Below the pieces are notes generated by a model. That model did no database searches. It had not been told where the DNA came from and saw nothing but the letters and a program-made list of their open reading frames with translations. A program made the translations under genes and the position numbers. Of a stretch of DNA of 64,000 nucleotides, positions 57,901 to 64,000 are shown in pieces. The stretch spans positions 62,001 to 126,000 of the forward strand of contig JAHDXO010000025.1 of assembly GCA_023382975.1 (NCBI GenBank), given 5' to 3'. Source of the DNA: Pirellulaceae bacterium (lineage in GTDB: Bacteria; Planctomycetota; Planctomycetia; Pirellulales; Pirellulaceae). Numbering within the stretch: position 1 is the first letter of the stretch; each line of letters opens with the position of its first letter.

Positions 57901-58276
57901 CCCGTTGCACAAATCGCATCGCGATCATGGCAGTTTCCGGGTTCTGCTGGCGACGGCTTGGCTACAGGCCGGACAGGTTCAGCCGGCGGTGGAGCTGCTC
58001 GAAGCCACTGACCCGACACGCCATTTAGAAGCGGGTCCGGCTCGCGACTTCACACTGGCGCTCGCGTACTGCAAACGAGGTCAACCGGGTGACGTCGAGT
58101 TGGCTCGAGAAGCATACGATCGCGCCGTTCTGTGGATGAGCGAAGAAGCGACAGGGAATCTGGCCCTGCGACGGCTTGCAGACCGAGCGGCCGAGTCGCT
58201 GGGCGATGAACCGCCGTATCCAAGGCATCCCCAGCCGCGGCCGGATGACATGATCGATGAACCTACGCCCCCGTAA
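54920..58276 (+). CDS. Large Ser/Thr protein kinase with TPR-like C-terminal part
   Basis: A 1118-residue kinase. An N-terminal ~120-residue helical region ('LLFGVLALQLEFIDARQFVEAC') precedes a Hanks-type kinase domain (~125-420). The glycine loop is 'QGGLGRVWIAHD', the lysine is in 'EVALKEM', the catalytic loop is HRDLKPSN, and DWG replaces the usual DFG ('LLDWGLAKA'), as is common in planctomycete kinases. The activation loop ends 'GTPAYMAPEQARG'. A membrane helix (~460-480, 'TLIAVSLVATIAAVLV') puts the remaining ~620 residues, TPR-like helices, on the other side. It probably signals from extracytoplasmic ligand to cytoplasmic phosphorylation. ATG 54920 with GGAG 9 bp upstream is preferred to GTG 54881. 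Confidence 0.9.
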   Translation: MNTDQNLLFGVLALQLEFIDARQFVEACSVWATRKEAGLGDVLLERGWIDAKAKQQVKELLDRKLRKHRGEARTVLGTLADAGLRNLLHQVEDRDVDETLSLLAPAPGYLRVSDEIIAVGEERSHYTLSRMHDQGGLGRVWIAHDKRLHREVALKEMRPDVIDNMQSRQRFVREAKIASQLQHPNIVPVYELGYDPKTRLPFYSMRFIKGQELAKAIEEYHRLRSLGKAGHLELCRLLNAFVSVCHAVGYAHSRGVIHRDLKPSNVMLGGFGEVVLLDWGLAKALGEPEQKDDEANQDQPDKSSLSLSEAGRSELTRDGQAIGTPAYMAPEQARGERETIDTRTDIYGLGAILFRILTGQRPHRGRKTEEILANITEGPTPEPRLADPNISPALNAICLKAMDKAQVDRYQTAAELADDVQRWLADEPVSVYADPWTERAARWCRKHRAFTRAAAATLIAVSLVATIAAVLVDQARRAEAAAKDEAVLRLGQAVQTVDEMLTGVNLALRDQPASQPLRRRLLQLAVERYESFVSLHADDTDLRIEHGRTYLRMGDVFLSVDDTNRALDAYQKAGRILTSPTLQPQKPAELHFALAAYHRKLGELSTELGRRDNALKQFDLARQQLQKLPDSVPRTLQLAELDVSVADAQQRLGDLDVAAKMLADTADALQVSLKIAADDPGLVAELARVRSVWGSVLVRQGQSDVAAQVLAQAADGYGQLLEIHPDNRSYVEGRAFAELNRAQALALLGEPANEFEAYQSAVDDFEAVLDSLTDIPYLRENLAIAHCGLGSLANRNCQNSQSVRWVDASLAEFGRLTSRKPVPPRRYEGLAHAGSVLGAVLADLGNVDQARQNLDSAISLLVHTLMPGTDDGCRYHRDTAIASTCLGRVYQQQGKIDEARSEFEIAIRLLTEALNDDPEEVYARDALAAAIECLGDLLWDQHDRRAALEQYRKAFEFRNDGLLPQLPVFQFRKAALLLKFEDDADTKAAIEIVGPLHKSHRDHGSFRVLLATAWLQAGQVQPAVELLEATDPTRHLEAGPARDFTLALAYCKRGQPGDVELAREAYDRAVLWMSEEATGNLALRRLADRAAESLGDEPPYPRHPQPRPDDMIDEPTPP

Positions 58277-58628
58277 CCGTGCTAAGTGCCCGTGCGGAAA
58301 TTCTGCCCATTCGTAGTACACGACGAGGAAAGATATGATCGGGCCTTTACTTCGCGGTGGGATCACTTGGCTGAACCGCATGCCAAGAGCAGCCGAAAGA
58401 CCCGAGCTGTGATCCCAATCTATAACCACCAATCTATAACCACCAATCTATAACCACCAATCTATAACCACCAATCTATAACCATCCCTCGAATTCCGCC
58501 TTCAGGATTCCAGCCGTTCGGCACGGTTTTCTTCTTGCACGGCCTCGATGCCTGATTAGATTGGTAACTGTCCACCATCATTGGCGGTTCAGTTAAACAA
58601 TCGTCGTAACCCGGAACGCACCCCCAGC
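58277..58628. other. Intergenic stretch (352 bp) with 14-bp repeats, before the PatA/PatG-like protease
   Basis: No gene was recognised. It contains the five 14-bp direct repeats (58415-58484, listed separately). Each repeat unit includes TATAAC, a -10-like hexamer, but there is no matching -35. The stretch between the repeats and the protease start (58485-58628) shows no clear promoter. Confidence 0.5.
58415..58484 (+). repeat. Five perfect 14-bp direct repeats upstream of the protease gene
   Basis: Five consecutive identical copies of CCAATCTATAACCA occupy 58415-58428, 58429-58442, 58443-58456, 58457-58470 and 58471-58484. They are AT-richer than the surroundings and lie about 145 bp before the protease start. 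They may be a regulator-binding array or a simple slippage tract. No spacers, so this is not a CRISPR array. Confidence 0.92.
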
Positions 58629-60566
58629 ATGGCCTGTTCGCGAAAGCAGGACAATACGCTGCCGGAATCTAGCTTGGCTATCGGCCAGGGCGTCGAACAT
58701 TATTTGCCCGAGTTGACGGCCCTCTGGCCGCTGACGCGCGGAGTCCCCGACGTCTGCGTGGCGGTTCTGGACGGGCCGATCGACTGCCAACACCCGGCTC
58801 TTGAAGGGGCTAACCTAAAGCAATTGGACAGTTTCACCGCATCTGGGCGGCAACGCGGGCTCCCCCTGTTGCACGGCACGCACGTGGCAAGTCTGATTTT
58901 CGGTCAGCATCCAGGCCCGTTTCGCGGAGTGGCCCCGCACTGTCGCGGCATCGTGATTCCGGTCTTTGACGAACGCGACGATGGATCGCTGATTCCGTGT
59001 CCGCAATTGGATCTAGCGCGGGCCATCTCGCTGGCCATTGCCGTGGGGGCCAATGTGATCAACATCAGCGGCGGGCGCAACGATCCCACGGGCCAGCCCG
59101 AACCGGTTCTGACCCGCGCTCTCGAGTTGTGCTCTCGGCAGGGGATTCTGGTCGTCGCTGCCGCAGGCAACGATGGTTGTCGGTGCCTGCACGTACCCGC
59201 CGCCGCTCCTACGGTCCTGGCCGTCGGTGCCACGGATCGAAACGGCCAACCCTGGGAGCAGAGCAACTGGGGCGATTCGTACCAGTTCAACGGACTGCTT
59301 GCTCCAGGGCAAGACATTCTGGGCGCTGTACCGGGCGGTGAACTGGCGACCTTCAGCGGTACAAGCCTCGCCACGGCCCTGGTCTCGGGTGTCGCCGCAC
59401 TGTTGATGAGCACCCAAGCCACGTTAGGGCGCCCCGTTGACGCCGCGACGGTTCGCGCGGCACTGATCGATGGAGCCCGCCAACACGAGCCCAAGACCGA
59501 CGGAGACCCGCGAACATTGGCTGGAGTCTTGAATATTGCCAAATCCTTAACTTTGCTATTGCCTGGAGAGCTACCGAAGATGTCCCACGAAAATCGAACT
59601 ATCGAGGCTATGTCGAGCGATCGCGACGAGATTCAAGCGGCGCCGCCGGAAGCACCGACCGGCCAGCGGACGGTTGTTAAGGCATCGCCACCACGGCACA
59701 TTGGAGATAGAACGCCGGTCGCGGAATCGGGGTCAGCAAAGGAAGGCTGTGGCTGCAGAGGCGGAGATACCGCGCCAGCGATGGTCTACGCCCTTGGGCT
59801 GATCGACTACGATTTTGGCACCGAGGCCCGGCGAGATGCCTTCATGCAACGGGGACTTGCCAACCCGGCGGATCAGCGAGCCATGCTCGCGCACATCACG
59901 GCGAGTCCATGGGAGGCGACAGGCGTTACGTGGACGCTACTTCAGGAAACAACGCCGATCTATGCCGTCCAGCCAGCCGGCCCCTTCGCGGCCGAAACGC
60001 ATCAGCGACTGCGCGAATTGCTGAACGGCCAATTGAACGAGGGCGTTACTCAAGTCTCGATCCCTGGAATCCTTGTTGGCAGCACCCTCTTGATGAACGG
60101 ACAGCGGGTGCCTATGATTTACCCTGATATCCGGGGAATGTACTCGTGGTCGACCACCGCTTTGATCGATGCCGTGTTGGGACCGCGGCCGTCGGACAAT
60201 CCCGAGCAGGATGCCTACGATCGTCAGGTGGAAGAGATCGCGAACTTCCTGGAACGGGTGTACTACGAACTGAGCAACCTGGGCGTGGCGCCGCAGGAGC
60301 GAGCGATCAACTACGCGGCGACGAATTTGTTCCAGGTCGCCGCGGTCTATCGAGACGCGGTGGCAGAGGGCTTGCGACTCGACAGCTTGCAGGTCGAACG
60401 CAGTTCGCTCTGCCGTCCCGGTTCGGATTGCTGGGATGTCAAACTAACTTTGTTCGATCCCGTACGGCGGCAGGAGCGAGCCAAAGAGGTTTTCCGGCTG
60501 ACCGTGGATGTGAGTGAAATACTGCCGGTCACCGTAGGCAAACTGCGGAAGTGGGCGGCATTTTGA
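58629..60566 (+). CDS. PatA/PatG-type cyanobactin maturation protease (subtilase with PatG-like C-terminus)
   Basis: A 645-residue protein with two domains. Residues ~15-310 are a subtilisin-type serine protease with Asp48 ('AVLDGPIDCQHPAL'), His82 ('LLHGTHVASL'), Asn181 ('AAGNDG') and Ser246 ('SGTSLATALVSG'). A Pro/Ala-rich linker containing CGC (374-376) leads to the domain typical of the cyanobactin PatA/PatG C-terminus (~385-645): 'YALGLIDYDFGTEARRDAFMQ', 'PIYAVQPAGPFAAETHQRLRELL', 'QVSIPGILVG', 'NFLERVYYELSNLGV', 'DCWDVKLTLFDP'. Cyanobactin proteases cut leader and tail peptides and can macrocyclise the core. No signal peptide was seen. ATG 58629 is preferred to TTG 58581. Two small genes follow at once. 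Confidence 0.88.
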   Translation: MACSRKQDNTLPESSLAIGQGVEHYLPELTALWPLTRGVPDVCVAVLDGPIDCQHPALEGANLKQLDSFTASGRQRGLPLLHGTHVASLIFGQHPGPFRGVAPHCRGIVIPVFDERDDGSLIPCPQLDLARAISLAIAVGANVINISGGRNDPTGQPEPVLTRALELCSRQGILVVAAAGNDGCRCLHVPAAAPTVLAVGATDRNGQPWEQSNWGDSYQFNGLLAPGQDILGAVPGGELATFSGTSLATALVSGVAALLMSTQATLGRPVDAATVRAALIDGARQHEPKTDGDPRTLAGVLNIAKSLTLLLPGELPKMSHENRTIEAMSSDRDEIQAAPPEAPTGQRTVVKASPPRHIGDRTPVAESGSAKEGCGCRGGDTAPAMVYALGLIDYDFGTEARRDAFMQRGLANPADQRAMLAHITASPWEATGVTWTLLQETTPIYAVQPAGPFAAETHQRLRELLNGQLNEGVTQVSIPGILVGSTLLMNGQRVPMIYPDIRGMYSWSTTALIDAVLGPRPSDNPEQDAYDRQVEEIANFLERVYYELSNLGVAPQERAINYAATNLFQVAAVYRDAVAEGLRLDSLQVERSSLCRPGSDCWDVKLTLFDPVRRQERAKEVFRLTVDVSEILPVTVGKLRKWAAF

Positions 60567-60617
60567 ATCGTATGTCTGACAAAGCTCCAGTTCACCTCTA
60601 ACCCTCGGAGAATTGCC

Positions 60618-60803
60618 ATGTTATTACCGAAGCAGTCTGAGCCGATGCGCGCGATGCACACTAAGACGAATGAGCACTACGACGGTAAGGGCGCCTTGCC
60701 GCAGGTTACTTGTGCATGCAAGACGAATGCCAGCGGAGTAAGTACGATCGTTTGCGTGATTGGAAGGGATATTTACAACACTCAACAGCCGTGTACTCCT
60801 TAA
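60618..60803 (+). CDS. Candidate RiPP precursor peptide 1 (61 residues, Cys/Ser/Thr-rich C-terminus)
   Basis: A 61-residue open frame 51 bp after the protease stop, with GGAG 7 bp before ATG. The N-terminus reads LLPKQSEPMRAM, which resembles the (I/L)LPxQxxPVxR start of cyanobactin-type precursors, followed by a charged His/Lys/Asn segment (~10-27). The C-terminal ~31 residues hold four cysteines (T-C-A-C, then two further single Cys) and many Ser/Thr (VTCACKTNASG, STIVCVIG, QPCTP). These are residues that such pathways modify or crosslink. No known domain is present. Precursor function is inferred from position, size and motif only. Confidence 0.6.
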   Translation: MLLPKQSEPMRAMHTKTNEHYDGKGALPQVTCACKTNASGVSTIVCVIGRDIYNTQQPCTP

Positions 60804-60844
60804 GACGAGTATACTTGAGTATTTCAACGCAAAAGGAGCCCACT

Positions 60845-61069
60845 GTGAGAATTCCAACTCAATCACCGCCGCGAGTTCGAGGAATCACGTCCGCAGCTTC
60901 ATCGCGTTTCGATGGGGTTGAGCCTTGCGCTCGACAGTGGACGAGTGAATGCAAGGATGAGCATTTAGTTCTAACCACCGGGGGAACTGGTCAGCCAGTA
61001 AAGATTTTTCTGGACTACGCATGTACGGGAAGTCTGTCAAAACCTCTAGTGCCAGTTCCAATTCCCTGA
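60845..61069 (+). CDS. Candidate RiPP precursor peptide 2 (74 residues)
   Basis: A 74-residue frame starting at GTG 60845 with AAGGAG about 6 bp upstream. The N-terminus (RIPTQSPPRVRGITSA) shares P-x-Q-S-x-P with the upstream small gene. The rest contains three Cys, Ser/Thr clusters ('SAASSRFDG', 'VLTTGGTG') and a Pro-rich end ('PLVPVPIP'). It starts 41 bp after the first small gene stops. An upstream in-frame ATG (60710) would overlap that gene out of frame and is unlikely. A second precursor or a small partner protein is the best guess. Confidence 0.5.
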   Translation: MRIPTQSPPRVRGITSAASSRFDGVEPCARQWTSECKDEHLVLTTGGTGQPVKIFLDYACTGSLSKPLVPVPIP

Positions 61070-61112
61070 ATTTCACGGTACAGGCGAGAGGCTTCGTCTG
61101 ACACGTTATCTC

Positions 61113-61883
61113 CTACTCCACCTTCTCCAGCATGTTGAAGGGGACGTAGTATTTGCGGTAGTGTTTGCCGTTGCTGTAGCGGATGCCCTCGGGGTCTTCG
61201 ACCAGGATGGTGGCACGTTTGGTGATGCGGTTGACGATGCCGGTGTAGTGGCTGCCTTCGAAGCGGAACCGGACTTGATCACCCGGGCGGATGCGGTACT
61301 GCGTCCATGCTTTCTCGCGCGGCGTGATCAGTTCGTGGGTATGCTGGGTGTGGCCGAAGAACTTCCCGGCGATCGACTGGAAACGGGACGCCGCGCAACT
61401 GGAATCGGTCCACAGCAGCATTTCGACCAGATGGACGATCTCGTGCTCCATCACCCGCTGCAAGGCCTGGAGCCGGTTGTTGCAGACCAGACCGCTGACG
61501 GTCACCGTCCGTTCCTCGCCGCAGAACGTCTGGAACAGCAGCGTGCTGGAGACGGAGATCTCGTATTCCCGGCGCACGGTGCCGTGCAACCGGTGACGCT
61601 GTTCCCGCCGCATCGTCTTGCCCGCCGCTCGCGTCATGCGTTTTGAAATGCTGAAGTTCAGCGGCACGTCGCCCAACAGTTCGCGGCATCCGTCCTGGAA
61701 AAAGGTCCGGTCGTACAGATCGAACATCCGCCGCAGATCTTGGGGATGAAAAACATGGAAGTTTGCGGCGTCCAGATACGCCGAATCGCGCAGCACCCGT
61801 TCAAAGATCTCACTGGTCCGTTCCGCAATCGCTTCGCGGGACAGACCTGCGGTCGTCAGCGTTGTCAACAACGGGTGGTTCAT
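61113..61883 (-). CDS. SprT-like zinc metalloprotein
   Basis: A 256-residue cytoplasmic protein with the SprT-like motif HEIVHL ('VMEHEIVHLVEMLLW'), the HExxH zinc site of the SprT/SPRTN-type family. A Lys/Arg-rich C-terminal part ('VRFRFEGSHYTGIVNRITKRATILVED', a SH3-like barrel) could bind nucleic acid. SprT-like proteases cleave DNA-crosslinked proteins in some organisms, but many bacterial members are uncharacterised. ATG 61883. It is downstream of the NUDIX gene on the same strand with a 34-bp gap. Confidence 0.82.
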   Translation of the reverse strand: MNHPLLTTLTTAGLSREAIAERTSEIFERVLRDSAYLDAANFHVFHPQDLRRMFDLYDRTFFQDGCRELLGDVPLNFSISKRMTRAAGKTMRREQRHRLHGTVRREYEISVSSTLLFQTFCGEERTVTVSGLVCNNRLQALQRVMEHEIVHLVEMLLWTDSSCAASRFQSIAGKFFGHTQHTHELITPREKAWTQYRIRPGDQVRFRFEGSHYTGIVNRITKRATILVEDPEGIRYSNGKHYRKYYVPFNMLEKVE

Positions 61884-61917
61884 CGGCGACTCCGTTCTTC
61901 GATCTCGAATCCAGCCC

Positions 61918-62559
61918 TCATTTCACATTGGGAATTGCCGGTTCTTTTCCGCCGAACAGAGCTTCCAGACAGATCCGCGACCAACTCTCGAACCGGTCCA
62001 AATCGGCAAGCAGCTCGCCAACCGGGACGAAGCCGGCCTCGGCGATCTCCGCTTCGCGAGGACGAACGCTCGGCTCATCGACGTCGAACAAATGGACGAC
62101 CCCCAGGTGTACGCGGCCGACTTCGGTCTGGTCGTCGTTAATCAAACCGGCGCACTGGGCACGGTACGGCGTGTCGATCCACACCTCTTCCGCCAATTCC
62201 CGGCGCATGCCCTCCTCGTACGGATCGCACTCCTCGGCGTCGTCGGCCGAGATATGGCCGCCGATGCCGACGCTGCGTTTGCTGTGCAAGCGTTGTTCGC
62301 CCTGGCCTTTGCCTCTTGTATAGCAGAACAGGCTGACGCCGCCATCGGCATCCGTGTAGCGGAAAATCACGTACGGAATCAACTGCTTGAAGTCGGGATC
62401 CTGTTCCATTTCGCTACGAGGCCGGTAACTCGTGTGCCCGCCGTGAAACAACTCGCGCCAGTAGCGATCCACGTCGCGCGTAAAGCCCTGAAAATACCCC
62501 AGGCGATGCAGCAAGCTGGTAGGTACAACAAGCACTCGTTCCGTCTGCACGTTCGACAT
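61918..62559 (-). CDS. NUDIX-superfamily hydrolase
   Basis: A 213-residue cytoplasmic protein. The NUDIX box is recognisable, 'GGHISADDAEECDPYEEGMRRELAEEV', with the core RELAEEV (RExxEE) carrying the metal ligands, but with about 10 extra residues between the first glycine part and the RExxEE, longer than usual. The N-terminal ~60 residues contain 'VLVVPTSLLHRLGYFQGF'. It probably hydrolyses a nucleoside diphosphate derivative or RNA cap analogue; the substrate cannot be told. ATG 62559 has AAGGA 6 bp upstream. It lies 22 bp after hslU on the same strand. Confidence 0.8.
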   Translation of the reverse strand: MSNVQTERVLVVPTSLLHRLGYFQGFTRDVDRYWRELFHGGHTSYRPRSEMEQDPDFKQLIPYVIFRYTDADGGVSLFCYTRGKGQGEQRLHSKRSVGIGGHISADDAEECDPYEEGMRRELAEEVWIDTPYRAQCAGLINDDQTEVGRVHLGVVHLFDVDEPSVRPREAEIAEAGFVPVGELLADLDRFESWSRICLEALFGGKEPAIPNVK

Positions 62560-62581
62560 CCAATTTCCTTCCGGAATGCGT

Positions 62582-63970
62582 TCACAGGATGAACTTGCTC
62601 AATTCCTCGTCGTCGCTGATTTCGTCCAAACGCTGAGCGACGTAGGCGGCGTTGATTTCCACGGGCCCGGCCTGCATGTCGGGCGCCTCGAAACTGAGTT
62701 CTTCCAGCAGTCGCTCCATGATGGTGTACAGACGCCGGGCGCCGATGTTCTGCGTCGATTGATTGACCTTGTGCGCGTAAGTCGCCAACGATTCGATGGA
62801 ATCGTCCGTAAACACCAGCCGTACGCCTTCCGTTTCCATCAACGCCGTGTACTGCCGGGTCAGCGAGTTCTTCGGCTCCGTCAGGATGCGCACGAAATCT
62901 GCCTGAGTCAGGTCGTTCAACTCGACCCGAATCGGAAACCGGCCTTGCAATTCGGGCATCAGATCGGACGGTTTGGCACGGTGAAAGGCACCGGCCGCGA
63001 CGAACAGCACGTGGTCCGTGCGGACATAGCCGTAGCGGGTCTGGACCGTCGTCCCCTCGACGATCGGCAACAAATCGCGCTGCACGCCCTGCCGCGACAC
63101 GTCCGCCCCGCGCGAGTCGCTGGCGACCACCTTGTCCAGTTCGTCGATGAAAATGATGCCGACATTCTCCGCCAACTCGATGGCCGCGTGGTTGATCTTC
63201 TCGGGATCCAGCAGCGCATCGCACTCCTGGTCGAACAGCACCTCGCGAGCCGTCCCCACCGTCATTTCGCGATGCGTGGTCGTCCGCGGCAGGATCTTCT
63301 CGAACATACCCTGCAAATCCAGGTCCATCTGCTCCATGCCCAAGCTGCCCACCATGACCGGCATGGCCTTCTGTTCCATCGACAGTTCCACCTTGCGCTG
63401 GTCCAGTTCCCCGGAAACCAGCATGGCACGCATCTTCTCCCGCGTCCGGTCGTAGTGGCCCGCCTCCTTGGCCGGCTCTTCGTCCTCGTCATCGGATGGG
63501 TACTCGAGCGGACGGGGCGCCAGCAGATCCAGCAGCCGCTCCTCGACTCGCCGCCGAGCCTCCGCCTCGACGTTCTTCCGCTCGCGTTCGCGTACCAATC
63601 CGATAGCGTTCTCCACCAACTCGCGAACCATGCTCTCCACGTCGCGGCCGTAATACCCGACCTCGGTGTACTTGGTCGCCTCGACCTTGATGAACGGTGC
63701 GCCGGTCAGCTTGGCCAAGCGCCGCGCGATCTCGGTCTTGCCGACTCCCGTCGGACCGACCATCAGGATGTTCTTGGGTGCCACCTCCTCGCGCATGTCC
63801 TCGCCCAGTTGCTGCCGGCGCCACCGGTTGCGCACCGCCACGGCGATCGCACGCTTGGCATCCGCTTGTCCCACGATGTACCGATCCAGTTCGGCCACAA
63901 TCTGCCGCGGAGTCAGCGCGACCTGAACGGCCGGGACGGTCTCTGTCAACGATCGGGTTAGGTCTGGCAC
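62582..63970 (-). CDS. hslU: ATP-dependent protease ATPase subunit HslU (5' end possibly beyond the window)
   Basis: A 462-residue AAA+ unfoldase that feeds the HslV peptidase. Features: 'IVAELDRYIVGQADAKRAIAVA', Walker A 'GPTGVGKTEIARRLAKL', 'VEATKYTEVGYYGRDVESMVRELVE', the variable I-domain (~135-240), Walker B 'IIFIDELDKVV', 'LPIVEGTTV', and the C-terminal 'ARRLYTIMERLLEELSFEAP' ending 'ELSKFIL', which docks into HslV. Length and motif order match HslU. GTG 63970 is the first start within the window with GGAG upstream, but the frame is open to the window end. HslV would be expected further upstream on this strand. Confidence 0.95.
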   Translation of the reverse strand: MPDLTRSLTETVPAVQVALTPRQIVAELDRYIVGQADAKRAIAVAVRNRWRRQQLGEDMREEVAPKNILMVGPTGVGKTEIARRLAKLTGAPFIKVEATKYTEVGYYGRDVESMVRELVENAIGLVRERERKNVEAEARRRVEERLLDLLAPRPLEYPSDDEDEEPAKEAGHYDRTREKMRAMLVSGELDQRKVELSMEQKAMPVMVGSLGMEQMDLDLQGMFEKILPRTTTHREMTVGTAREVLFDQECDALLDPEKINHAAIELAENVGIIFIDELDKVVASDSRGADVSRQGVQRDLLPIVEGTTVQTRYGYVRTDHVLFVAAGAFHRAKPSDLMPELQGRFPIRVELNDLTQADFVRILTEPKNSLTRQYTALMETEGVRLVFTDDSIESLATYAHKVNQSTQNIGARRLYTIMERLLEELSFEAPDMQAGPVEINAAYVAQRLDEISDDEELSKFIL

Positions 63971-64000
63971 TCCAAATGCTCCACAAGGAGGGTGTCGTTC

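Noticed and set aside
58415-58484. CRISPR-like repeat array
   Set aside because: The five 14-bp units are directly adjacent with no spacers, too short for CRISPR repeats, and no cas genes are in the window.
60624-60866. 80-codon minus-strand frame opposite the first small peptide
   Set aside because: No ribosome binding site or conserved pattern; the plus-strand frame has both a ribosome binding site and cyanobactin-type leader-like sequence.
60710-61069. Longer version (119 codons) of the second small peptide starting at ATG 60710
   Set aside because: It overlaps the first small peptide out of frame and has no ribosome binding site, whereas GTG 60845 has AAGGAG at proper spacing and starts with the shared P-x-Q-S-x-P motif.

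Overview
The window looks like a chromosomal segment of a planctomycete (Planctomycetota, probably a Pirellulales-type bacterium). The evidence is GC-rich coding; two large secreted proteins carrying the planctomycete N-terminal motif FESLExR(W/R)xLA before Golvesin-like modules, one also with a dockerin; a very large Ser/Thr kinase with DWG in place of DFG; long signal-peptide proteins rich in Gly/Tyr/Met repeats; and many 'planctomycete-only' conserved proteins. All assignments come from reading the sequence; no database was searched.

Layout. 1-6.6 kb: 3' end of a THUMP-like methyltransferase, an enolase-superfamily enzyme with a Tat-like signal, and two modular exported proteins (the second ends in a metzincin-type zinc protease motif). 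6.6-10.6 kb (minus): DUF2617 protein, CPBP membrane protease, polytopic membrane protein, fumarylacetoacetase-family hydrolase. 10.8-17.2 kb (plus): HD/PAS/GGDEF regulator, family 11 rhamnogalacturonan lyase, Rpn-type nuclease. 17.2-22.4 kb (minus): bioF with an overlapping BFD-like ferredoxin gene, a DUF433/DUF5615 toxin-antitoxin-like pair, a GH38-like protein. 22.7-29.2 kb: a type IV pilus-like membrane operon (PilM fused to a PilN-like half, plus two single-pass proteins with Gly/Met/Tyr-rich regions). 29.3-33.4 kb (minus): ABC exporter and two genes for GDP-6-deoxyhexose synthesis. 33.7-39.6 kb: a secretin with its own promoter and a strong terminator, then a zinc-ribbon/WD40 membrane protein. 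39.6-40.3 kb has no convincing gene. 40.3-42.8 kb (minus): two proteins of unknown function. 43.1-48.0 kb: argH, a HEAT-repeat protein and a sigma-54 activator in one run. 48.1-51.9 kb (minus): a TlpA-like lipoprotein, a thioredoxin-like lipoprotein interrupted by an in-frame TGA, an HD protein and a TPR protein. 52.1-58.3 kb: a TonB-dependent receptor and a large Ser/Thr kinase with repeat-rich flanks. 58.6-61.1 kb: a PatA/PatG-like cyanobactin-type protease followed by two small Cys/Ser/Thr-containing peptides. 61.1-64 kb (minus): SprT-like metalloprotein, NUDIX protein, hslU.

Two loci deserve most attention. First, the protease at 58.6 kb combines a subtilisin domain with the C-terminal domain of cyanobactin proteases. 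It is followed by two small genes, each with its own ribosome binding site, whose products share the N-terminal pattern P-x-Q-S-x-P, and it is preceded by five perfect 14-bp direct repeats. This looks like a compact RiPP (ribosomally made, modified peptide) locus without the usual cyclodehydratase. Second, the lipoprotein at 48.9-49.5 kb has an in-frame TGA exactly where the second cysteine of a CxxC redox motif is expected (C-Y-T-TGA). The frame stays open for a further 125 codons, so it is either a selenoprotein or a very recent nonsense mutation.
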